Source: CAZJOD01 sp964547525
Lineage (GTDB): Bacteria; Bacillota; Clostridia; JAAYHZ01
Direction of reading: 5' to 3'
DNA: 20,952 nucleotides
NCBI GenBank assembly: GCA_964547525.1
Contig: CAZJOD010000055.1
Coordinates: 1-20,952 of the forward strand
Of the stretch, positions 15,228 through 20,952 are shown piece after piece (within the stretch, counting starts at the first letter, position 1; each line of letters starts with the position of its first letter). The notes below the pieces were generated by a model. That model saw only the letters and a program-made list of their open reading frames with translations. It ran no database searches and had not been told where the DNA came from. The translations under genes and the position numbers were made by a program.

Positions 15228-15256
15228 ATTATTATCCTCCCTGTCAAAAAAATACT

Positions 15257-15265
15257 ATTCTAGCA
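15257..15265 (-). promoter_or_regulatory. Extended -10 element of the BNR gene
   Basis: On the minus strand, TGC-TAGAAT (15265-15257) lies 30 nt before the ATG, with no good -35. Further upstream ACGGTATTTACCGT (15316-15329) is a 14-nt palindrome that could be an operator. Confidence 0.4.
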
Positions 15266-15343
15266 TGATACCTATTAATAATTTAATATTCGTCATTACA
15301 CACTTGAGTAATTTTACGGTATTTACCGTTAACCTGTATTTTG

Positions 15344-16432
15344 TTAATCAAATATACACTCCTCTAAAAAAGCGGGTTTATACCCTTTATCTACCGCCCA
15401 TTTTACCGCTGTTATTACTTTGTTTTTGTAATCCGGTTGATAACCTGCATAATAATTGTAAAAATATTGTTCATGTATTAATAAATCCATATACCCCGAT
15501 TGATGGGGATTACCGTATATATTATCAAGGAAAGTTTCGATATCATTCAACTTGTGGCAATCGGTTATAATTGCCGATCTGAAAAAAATAATATCTCTTA
15601 AATTATCTTTCCAAATAAAACGTTTAAACATATTCCTTCTTTTATCCAAGTCCAAATAGTAGGAAACAGGAATTCTATCCGCAAGTTCATTGTCCACATT
15701 AAAATCGGCAACAAGGCATTTATAGCCTAAATCTCTAAGAGCCAAGCATCCGTCGACAGTCGCTTCACCCCAATGTAACGTGGTCACCGGTCCTAGAACT
15801 TCCTCCCCCGCAAATCTTCTAATTTGTTTTATTACGGATTCGGCATCATGCTTTACCTTTTCATATGAGCATCCAAGGTAAGGTTTATCAGGTTTGTCGG
15901 CATAAGCATGAAAACTTAGCCTGATCCAGTCGGCGTTTTCCTTCCATTCACTTTTATATTTGTCAGGCATCATGGTAAGATCAAAGCCGTCATCTGTTTT
16001 ATAATAAATATTTATGTGCACTTTCGTACCGTAGGTATTATGTATACTTTTAAAGAATCCTAAATAAGGATTATCAAATACAGAATTGTATTTGTCTTTT
16101 TGTTTCGCTATATCCTGAAGAAACCATATATTATCATCCAAAGATACTCTGTATTTCATCGTGTACTTATTTAATCTATAAACAATAATATTTTCAGAAA
16201 ATCCGGAGTTTTCATCAGTAACATTTATTACATTTTTATATTGACTCAACTTTACTTCTGCAACATAAAGACTATCAGTTACAACTGCAGCTAAACCGTT
16301 AATTTTTATGTTCGAACCTTTACAAGCATTTACCTTTACTTTAATAATTAAATCTCCATTACTTGTTTTAACGCCGTCACGTTCATTTAGCATATCTCCG
16401 TCAATAGGACAGACAATTTTAAATACATTCAT
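15344..16432 (-). CDS. Deacetylase-fold carbohydrate protein with N-terminal Ig-like domain
   Basis: A 362-residue protein. About residues 15-90 form a beta-sandwich of the Ig-like type found in carbohydrate enzymes (IKINGLAAVVTDSLYVAEVKL, then NVINVTDENSG). The rest resembles the polysaccharide-deacetylase (beta/alpha)7 barrel: DDGFDL near 150, LSFHAYADKPD (probable metal His), TTLHWGEATVDGCLALRDLGYKCLVAD, and a late LIHEQYFYNYY motif, followed by the helix that ends KWAVDKGYKPAFLEE. The activity is unknown; deacetylase or glycosidase are both possible. There is no signal peptide. The frame is open from TTG 16441, but that codon is only 2 nt from GGGG. ATG 16432 is preferred, though the ribosome site is weak for both. 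It is the likely first gene of a unit with the BNR gene. Confidence 0.75.
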   Translation of the reverse strand: MNVFKIVCPIDGDMLNERDGVKTSNGDLIIKVKVNACKGSNIKINGLAAVVTDSLYVAEVKLSQYKNVINVTDENSGFSENIIVYRLNKYTMKYRVSLDDNIWFLQDIAKQKDKYNSVFDNPYLGFFKSIHNTYGTKVHINIYYKTDDGFDLTMMPDKYKSEWKENADWIRLSFHAYADKPDKPYLGCSYEKVKHDAESVIKQIRRFAGEEVLGPVTTLHWGEATVDGCLALRDLGYKCLVADFNVDNELADRIPVSYYLDLDKRRNMFKRFIWKDNLRDIIFFRSAIITDCHKLNDIETFLDNIYGNPHQSGYMDLLIHEQYFYNYYAGYQPDYKNKVITAVKWAVDKGYKPAFLEECIFD

Positions 16433-16524
16433 ATCAATCAAGACCCCATTTCAATAAAGTGCATCTCAAAACCTCTATTTGATACTTTAATTATCATACA
16501 CCACAATGATTTACTTCATATCCA

Positions 16525-16553
16525 ATTTTATATTTAAAAGTAATTTGAGTCAA
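16525..16553 (-). promoter_or_regulatory. Strong predicted promoter of the deacetylase-like/BNR unit
   Basis: On the minus strand, TTGACT (16553-16548), a 17-nt spacer and TAAAAT (16530-16525), each 5/6. The leader would be about 85-90 nt. Confidence 0.6.
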
Positions 16554-16641
16554 TCAATTATTAAATACTTTTACAATTAACACCATATAAGTTTATCGCA
16601 TATTCTATTCAAAAATATAAGTGGATTATTATTTCGCAGGG

Positions 16642-16678
16642 TGCTATTATATATAAGTTATTAATGATAAATTAATAA
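16642..16678 (+). promoter_or_regulatory. Extended -10 promoter of the MATE gene with inverted repeat at the start site
   Basis: TGC-TATTAT (16642-16650) predicts transcription from about 16657. TTATTAAT (16658-16665) and ATTAATAA (16671-16678) form an 8-bp inverted repeat with 5-nt spacer exactly there, placed as a repressor site would be. A MarR- or TetR-type repressor is typical for such exporters, but none is encoded nearby. Confidence 0.45.
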
Positions 16679-16737
16679 TGATTCTACTACAAAAACTATA
16701 TTGTGCAAGTTGTTATATAAAAAAGGAGTTAAAGAAA

Positions 16738-18132
16738 TTGGAATCACATAAACAGATCTCGGATATTAACCAAATATTATCCGAAAAAGCCCAAATTAGA
16801 AAAAAAATATTAAAAATTGCGATTCCATCCGCTTCCGAACAAGTATTAATTATGGTTGTGGGAGTAGTATCCACCATTTTAGTAGGTAGATTAAGCAGCG
16901 AAGCATTATCAGCCGTAGGCCTTGTAAATACTTTATTGAATTTCATATTGGTTTTATTTACAGCCCTGTCAACCGGAGCGACAGTTTTAGTGGCCAGATT
17001 GATTGGCGAAGGTAATTTAACCGGAGCAAACAGTGCTTCAAAACAATCTTTAGTAATAGGTACTGCAGCATCGTTCGTTATAGCTTTCGCAAGTTATATA
17101 TTAGCATATCGGTTGTTACTTTTATTTTTTTCCAGTGCAGATCCAATAGTTTTATCCATGGCTTTAATATATTTTAAAATTACTTTGTTCTCTTTCCCTC
17201 TACTGTTGATTAATGTTATTGTCGGAGGTATTTTAAGAGGAGCCGGTGATACCAGGACACCTATGTATGTAGCATATATAGTGAATATTTTAAATGTAAT
17301 ATTAGGCTTCATCCTTATTTTTGGAGTTGATTTTTGGTTCATAAATATTAAGGGAACAGGTATTACAGGAGCGGCATGGGCAGTAACTATTGCACGCGGT
17401 ATCGGAGGCTTGCTTATGTTAGCCGCACTTTTAAAACCGGGAAGAATTCTAAATATCCGGTTAAATGAAAAATTCACTTTCGATTATATAATTATTAGGA
17501 GAATATTAAAAGTAGGAGTTCCGGCAGCATTAGAACAAGTTATAGTACAAGGTGGTATCCTTTTATTACAAGTCGTTATAGCCGGCATGGGAACCACAGC
17601 TATTGCAGTATATCAAGTAGGTATGTCCATATATTCTATCAGCTATATGCCTGTATGGGGTTTTGCCATTGCAGCAACTACTTTGGTCGGACAAGCACTT
17701 GGTGCCAAACAAAGTAAAATGGCGGAAATATATGGTTGGAATATTCTTAAAATCGGAATGTATATTATTTTCCTATTAGGCACTATAACTTTCATCTTTT
17801 CAAAGCCACTGGTACGTCTATATTCCACAGAAACGGAAATTATTATTATCGGTTCGCAAGTAATCAAAATCTTTTCAATATCGATGCCTTTTCTATGTAT
17901 AGTACAAGTAATAGCATCTGCACTTCGCGGTGCGGGAGATCTGATTTATACTACAATAACAAGTTTTATCGGCATATGGGGGTTCAGACTTTTATTAAGC
18001 ATATTATTAGATAGATTTTTCGGCTTAGGGATCCATGGAGTATGGATCGCTTTATGCTTTGACTTTGCAATCAGAGCGGTAATGTATTTTATCAGATTCA
18101 AAAAAGGTCGTTGGAAAAACATAGTAATCTAA
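16738..18132 (+). CDS. MATE family efflux transporter
   Basis: A 464-residue inner-membrane antiporter with twelve helices in two six-helix halves. Both halves start with the family pattern: IPSASEQVLIMVVGVVSTILVGRL in the first and VPAALEQVIVQGGILLLQ in the second. They carry the matching loops GGILRGAGDTRTPMYV and SALRGAGDLIYTT. Relatives export cationic drugs or metabolites using Na+ or H+. The frame is open from ATG 16678, but AAGGAG (16724-16729) is spaced for TTG 16738, which also gives the usual MATE length, so TTG is chosen. The TAA stop (18130-18132) overlaps the stop of the convergent ATPase gene, with no terminator between them. Confidence 0.93.
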   Translation: MESHKQISDINQILSEKAQIRKKILKIAIPSASEQVLIMVVGVVSTILVGRLSSEALSAVGLVNTLLNFILVLFTALSTGATVLVARLIGEGNLTGANSASKQSLVIGTAASFVIAFASYILAYRLLLLFFSSADPIVLSMALIYFKITLFSFPLLLINVIVGGILRGAGDTRTPMYVAYIVNILNVILGFILIFGVDFWFINIKGTGITGAAWAVTIARGIGGLLMLAALLKPGRILNIRLNEKFTFDYIIIRRILKVGVPAALEQVIVQGGILLLQVVIAGMGTTAIAVYQVGMSIYSISYMPVWGFAIAATTLVGQALGAKQSKMAEIYGWNILKIGMYIIFLLGTITFIFSKPLVRLYSTETEIIIIGSQVIKIFSISMPFLCIVQVIASALRGAGDLIYTTITSFIGIWGFRLLLSILLDRFFGLGIHGVWIALCFDFAIRAVMYFIRFKKGRWKNIVI

Positions 18133-18983
18133 GATAAATAACTTATCAATCTATTCCATATATCAAAAATCTCTTTTGTAACCGATTCGATACCTGCATC
18201 AACGGGAGTTTTGAATTCTTGTAATGCTTTTACAACCGCAGGTTCAAATGGAATCATACCAATTATCGGAGAACCTGTTTTTTTACACAAATCTTCTATA
18301 TCCGCAGTCACCTCTAAATTTAAGTCATATTTGTTTATACAAACAAATGACGGTACTTTAAAATGATTTGCTACACCCAATACTCTCTCCAAGTCACTTA
18401 ATCCTGATTTGGTAGGTTCACATACGGCAACAACCGCATCCGCTCCTGTAACCGATGCAATTACAGCACAACCTATACCGGGAGAGCCGTCAATAAGGAG
18501 CCATTTTTGATCATCTACAAATTCCGAGATGTTTTTTCTTACTTCTGTCACAAGCTTACCGGACCCTTCCGCTCCTATATCCAACAGTGCATGAGAAAAA
18601 ATACCGTCTGACGTATTTGTGATAAATGTCTCACCTGTTTTTACATTATTTAAGCTTATAGCATTTTCCGGACATACCAAGGTACATGCTCCGCAACCCT
18701 CACATTTCATAGATATTATTTCCATATTATCATTAATAGCGTCAAATCGGCACACTTGTTTACATAAACCACATTTAACACAAAGTGATGAATCAACTAC
18801 CGCCACTTTGGCACCCGAAAAATTATTTTTTTTTAAGTTTTGACCTTTTAAAAGAATATGAAGATTAGGCGCATCCACATCACAGTCCGCTAACAATTTT
18901 TCTTTGACTATTTTACTTAGAGACGATACTAAGGTGCTTTTTCCGGTTCCCCCTTTACCACTTATGAAAACAATTTGCTTCAT
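18129..18983 (-). CDS. MinD-type P-loop ATPase with inserted 2[4Fe-4S] ferredoxin domain (second of pair)
   Basis: A 284-residue protein. The deviant Walker A GKGGTGKST (9-17) of the MinD/Mrp/NifH class is followed by DCDVDAPNLH. A bacterial ferredoxin insert carries C68, C71, C74, C78 and C94, C97, C100, C104, enough for two [4Fe-4S] clusters. Switch II is DGSPGIGCAV. The protein should couple ATP hydrolysis to Fe-S cluster handling or electron transfer with its paralogue. It starts at ATG 18983, inside the 3' end of the paralogue's gene (29-nt overlap), behind GAGAGGTG, so translation is coupled. Partners are probably the NifX-family proteins encoded upstream. No nitrogenase genes are near; the precise role is not known. 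Confidence 0.9.
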   Translation of the reverse strand: MKQIVFISGKGGTGKSTLVSSLSKIVKEKLLADCDVDAPNLHILLKGQNLKKNNFSGAKVAVVDSSLCVKCGLCKQVCRFDAINDNMEIISMKCEGCGACTLVCPENAISLNNVKTGETFITNTSDGIFSHALLDIGAEGSGKLVTEVRKNISEFVDDQKWLLIDGSPGIGCAVIASVTGADAVVAVCEPTKSGLSDLERVLGVANHFKVPSFVCINKYDLNLEVTADIEDLCKKTGSPIIGMIPFEPAVVKALQEFKTPVDAGIESVTKEIFDIWNRLISYLS

Positions 18984-19809
18984 TGTTTACACACCTCTCA
19001 ATCTTTTTATATAGTTTTATAAATTTATCTTTCCATAAATCATTGTTGGTAAACGGTAATATTCCTTTAGAGTAATTTTCTGCTATTGACCTTAAAAACG
19101 GTATTTCCATAAGCAAATCAATATTTTCTCTTTCGCAAAAGTCATGTATTAATCTGTTGTTTTCTGATGCTTTGTTCAATACAATTCCAAAAGGCAGTCC
19201 CATTTTTCGTACCAGTTGCGAAGCAATATTTAAATCATGTAGACCGAATGGTGTTGGTTCAGTCACTAATATACAGTAATCACATCCGTCAATCGATTGT
19301 ACTACAGTGCATGAAGCCCCCGGAGAACAATCAATTATTGTGGTCATTTCATTTTTTATCTGTTTTTTTAATTCTAATATTATCGGTATACTTATAGGTT
19401 CTCCGACATTAAGTTTGCCTTGTAAAAAAGTACCTTCTACATTTTTTTCTATAACACCGACGGTACGTTTTTCTTCACTTATGGCACCTGTAGGACAAAT
19501 AATTGAGCACGCACCGCAATGATGACATATTTCCGAAAAGAACAGCACTTTTCTTTTAATCAAAGCTATAGCATTAAACTGACATACATTTACACAATTA
19601 CCACAAGCATTACATTTTGAAATGTCTACAATGGGAACCGGCACTTTTACCGGTATTACATCACTAATCACAGGTTTCAAAAAGATCGCACCGTTAGGTT
19701 CTTCCACATCGCAGTCTATATATTGACAGTTTGGTAATAAACTCGCCAAGCATACAGAAACCGTGGTTTTGCCCGTTCCTCCTTTTCCGCTCAAAACGGC
19801 AATTTTCAT
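18955..19809 (-). CDS. MinD-type P-loop ATPase with inserted 2[4Fe-4S] ferredoxin domain (first of pair)
   Basis: Also 284 residues and a divergent paralogue of the protein encoded next. Walker A is GKGGTGKTT (8-16), then DCDVEEPNG. The ferredoxin insert has C66, C69, C72, C76 and C95, C98, C101, C105. Switch II is DCSPGASCTV, so an extra Cys precedes and follows the loop, as in its sister families. The two proteins probably form a heterodimer. ATG 19809 lacks a ribosome site nearby; the only good one, AAAGGAGAG (19856-19848), is about 38 nt upstream and separated from the ATG by a potential hairpin. The 275-nt gap before it suggests some separate control from the NifX genes. Confidence 0.9.
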   Translation of the reverse strand: MKIAVLSGKGGTGKTTVSVCLASLLPNCQYIDCDVEEPNGAIFLKPVISDVIPVKVPVPIVDISKCNACGNCVNVCQFNAIALIKRKVLFFSEICHHCGACSIICPTGAISEEKRTVGVIEKNVEGTFLQGKLNVGEPISIPIILELKKQIKNEMTTIIDCSPGASCTVVQSIDGCDYCILVTEPTPFGLHDLNIASQLVRKMGLPFGIVLNKASENNRLIHDFCERENIDLLMEIPFLRSIAENYSKGILPFTNNDLWKDKFIKLYKKIERCVNNEANCFHKW

Positions 19810-19856
19810 ATTTAGTCTTGTATGATACCGTTAAAAACTAAATCATACTCTCCTTT
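19807..19856 (-). promoter_or_regulatory. Split ribosome site with overlapping alternative hairpins
   Basis: On the minus strand AAAGGAGAG (19856-19848) is followed by GTATGAT (19848-19842), which can pair with ATCATAC (19826-19820). Looping this out leaves about 12 nt between GGAG and ATG 19809. Alternatively ATTTAGT (19843-19837) can pair with ACTAAAT (19816-19810), next to the ATG. The two stems exclude each other. The rest of the gap (19857-20084) is AT-rich, with no promoter I would defend. Confidence 0.35.
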
Positions 19857-20084
19857 CAATATAAGCCCAAAGAAAACACCGGAATACAAACTTACTAAAA
19901 TGACACAAGCTGTTATATAAATTGATATCACTCAATCGGTATTTGAATATTAGCAAAAATATATTATCCGATCATAAATGATATAACAACAGACTATTCA
20001 TCGTTAAAGCAATTTTTTGTTTATAGTTATATTCGAATCATTAATATTTTTACATTCAAGACTATATTTAATAACTTCGAGTAT

Positions 20085-20468
20085 TTACTTGTGAGGATGA
20101 TCACACTCATCTTTTTCAACACCATAGCCTCTTCCGGACCCGGGAGTACAGATACTATCCTTTCCTTCAAGGACTCCCGTTTTTATTGTGTTTATTATAT
20201 CCTCAACACTTCCTTCGATACCCATAATCGATTGAATACCCAGATGCTCGAATATCTCTTTTGCTCTTAAACCCATACCACCACATACTATACATGATAC
20301 ACCTTTTTCATGTAAAAATTCCGGTATGTATCCCGGTGAATGTCCGGGATTATCAATTATTGTTCGATTTATTAGTTTCCCATTATCTATGTCCACCAAA
20401 GTAAAAGAAGGACATCGACCAAAATGTTCGGATACATACTTCCCGTCAGTAGATATTGCAATTCGCAT
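20085..20468 (-). CDS. NifX/NifB-C-terminal family protein (dinitrogenase Fe-Mo cofactor biosynthesis domain), copy 2
   Basis: A 127-residue single-domain protein of the NifX/NafY/IssA superfamily, whose members bind or store Fe-S material. The N-terminal MRIAISTDGKYVSEHFGRCPSF motif, with a conserved His-Phe-Gly-Arg-Cys, and the GVSCIVCGGMGLRAKEIFEHLGI core are typical. The tail GRGYGVEKDECDHPHK is rich in His, Cys and acidic residues and could bind metal. A TTG at 20483 is in frame, but AAGGAGG (20480-20474) lies within that stretch and serves ATG 20468. It follows its paralogue by 15 nt, so both are in one transcript. With no nif structural genes present, a general Fe-S role is more likely than nitrogenase assembly. 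Confidence 0.88.
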   Translation of the reverse strand: MRIAISTDGKYVSEHFGRCPSFTLVDIDNGKLINRTIIDNPGHSPGYIPEFLHEKGVSCIVCGGMGLRAKEIFEHLGIQSIMGIEGSVEDIINTIKTGVLEGKDSICTPGSGRGYGVEKDECDHPHK

Positions 20469-20483
20469 AACAACCTCCTTCAA

Positions 20484-20861
20484 TTATTTGCTTCCACGAA
20501 ATCCCATTCCATAATGGGACGGAGCGGTGGCTTCGATCTTTTTTAAAAGTCCGTTTTCATATTTTTTAATATTTTCCTTTACGGAAACCGCTTCTCCATG
20601 ATACATCCGTATATTTGCCGCTTTTAAAACATTCATCGCATTAGGCCCTAAATTACCTGTTATTACCGCAAATACACCTTTATCAATCATCATCTGTCCC
20701 GACGCAACTCCTGCGCCACCACCGGTTACCGCCGCCACATTTTCTACAGCCTCATATTCCATAGTATCAGTATCGGCAATAATAAAATAAGGTGCCCTGC
20801 CAAATCTTTGATCCATGTTCGATTCAATTGTATTACCGGATGCCGAAACACATATTTTCAT
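20484..20861 (-). CDS. NifX/NifB-C-terminal family protein, copy 1
   Basis: A 125-residue protein of the same family as its downstream neighbour. It opens with MKICVSASGNTIESNMDQRFGRAPYF, in which FGRAPYF is the family signature. The core reads IDKGVFAVITGNLGPNAMNVLKAANI, with a glycine-rich stretch (GGGAG) before it. Unlike copy 2 it lacks cysteines in the FGR motif and a His-rich tail, which suggests divided roles. ATG 20861 has AGAGGAGAG about 10 nt upstream. It is the first gene of the Fe-S unit and is served by the promoter at 20911-20939. Confidence 0.9.
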   Translation of the reverse strand: MKICVSASGNTIESNMDQRFGRAPYFIIADTDTMEYEAVENVAAVTGGGAGVASGQMMIDKGVFAVITGNLGPNAMNVLKAANIRMYHGEAVSVKENIKKYENGLLKKIEATAPSHYGMGFRGSK

Positions 20862-20895
20862 AATTTATAACACTCTCCTCTGATTTGTATTTGGC

Positions 20896-20907
20896 TTATG
20901 CCCATAA
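20896..20907 (-). promoter_or_regulatory. Inverted repeat at the predicted transcription start of the NifX unit
   Basis: TTATG-CC-CATAA (20896-20907) lies immediately downstream of the -10, covering the expected +1 at about 20904. This is a possible operator for an unidentified regulator. Confidence 0.3.
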
Positions 20908-20910
20908 TTA

Positions 20911-20939
20911 ATCATAATACACATTCTAATTACTGTCAA
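20911..20939 (-). promoter_or_regulatory. Near-consensus sigma-A promoter of the NifX/MinD unit
   Basis: On the minus strand, perfect TTGACA (20939-20934), a 17-nt spacer and TATGAT (20916-20911, 5/6). It is the strongest promoter match in the window and lies about 50 nt before ATG 20861. Confidence 0.75.
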
Positions 20940-20952
20940 TATTTTTTTGGGA

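Noticed and set aside
15230..15240. TTGACA-like sequence just upstream of the BNR gene as a -35 element
   Set aside because: It is within 15 nt of the start codon and overlaps the ribosome site; no -10 could fit before the ATG.
15316..15329. ACGGTATTTACCGT palindrome as a terminator of the deacetylase-like gene
   Set aside because: The loop is very small and no U tract follows on the minus strand; it is better viewed as a possible operator.
17094..17477. 127-codon frame antisense to the MATE gene
   Set aside because: It mirrors the hydrophobic codons of the transporter and has no ribosome site or recognisable domain.
18129..20861. Nitrogen-fixation gene cluster
   Set aside because: Only NifX-family and MinD-ferredoxin genes are present; no nifH, D, K, E, N or B is visible, so the family name should not be read as evidence for nitrogen fixation.

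Overview
The window is AT-rich, densely coded and free of rRNA, tRNA, phage, transposon or CRISPR sequences. TTG and GTG starts behind strong AGGAGG-type ribosome sites, a yxlEFG-like ABC operon, and a NifX/MinD-ferredoxin gene set without nitrogenase all point to a low-GC anaerobic member of the Bacillota, most likely a Clostridia-type organism. This assignment is an inference from gene content and style. No marker gene is present to fix the taxon.

Layout: (1) 72-3824, minus strand: an unusual fusion of a sugar-epimerase-like TIM barrel to an acyl-CoA synthetase, preceded by a six-TM diguanylate cyclase with an intact I-site. (2) 4081-7388, plus strand: a cytoplasmic GH95 family glycosidase (alpha-L-fucosidase/galactosidase type) and a ketose 3-epimerase of the psicose/tagatose epimerase family, each with its own likely promoter, closed by a 14-bp bidirectional terminator. 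(3) 7465-8633, minus: an RlmI/YwbD-type 23S rRNA m5C methyltransferase broken by a one-base frameshift exactly at an A-AAA-AAG slippery heptamer. (4) 8634-9558: a structured leader (13-bp inverted repeat, possible 18-codon leader ORF, second hairpin) ahead of a GNAT acetyltransferase. (5) 9822-12640, plus: a tightly packed operon of PLDc_N membrane protein, ABC ATPase, ABC permease (yxlE-yxlF-yxlG order) and an exported alpha/beta hydrolase, followed by a separately promoted secreted LysM + C39-like cysteine peptidase. (6) 14097-16432, minus: a cytoplasmic BNR/Asp-box propeller protein and a deacetylase-fold protein with an N-terminal Ig-like domain. (7) 16738-18132, plus: a MATE exporter whose stop overlaps the convergent next gene. 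(8) 18129-20861, minus: two NifX-family proteins and two MinD-type ATPases with inserted 2[4Fe-4S] ferredoxin domains, led by a near-consensus promoter.

Two themes emerge. One is intracellular breakdown and remodelling of glycan-derived sugars (GH95, epimerase, BNR protein, deacetylase-like protein, TIM-barrel fusion). None of these has a signal peptide, so they should act on imported oligosaccharides. No transporter for them lies in the window. The other is Fe-S handling by the NifX/MinD set, whose exact role is not settled. The most unusual items are the TIM-barrel/acyl-CoA synthetase fusion, the frameshifted methyltransferase with dnaX-like recoding features, the attenuator-like leader of the GNAT gene, and the uncharacterised BNR/deacetylase-like pair.

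Several starts were moved to the codon served by a proper ribosome site (6534, 9049, 9822, 11723, 16738, 16432, 20468).
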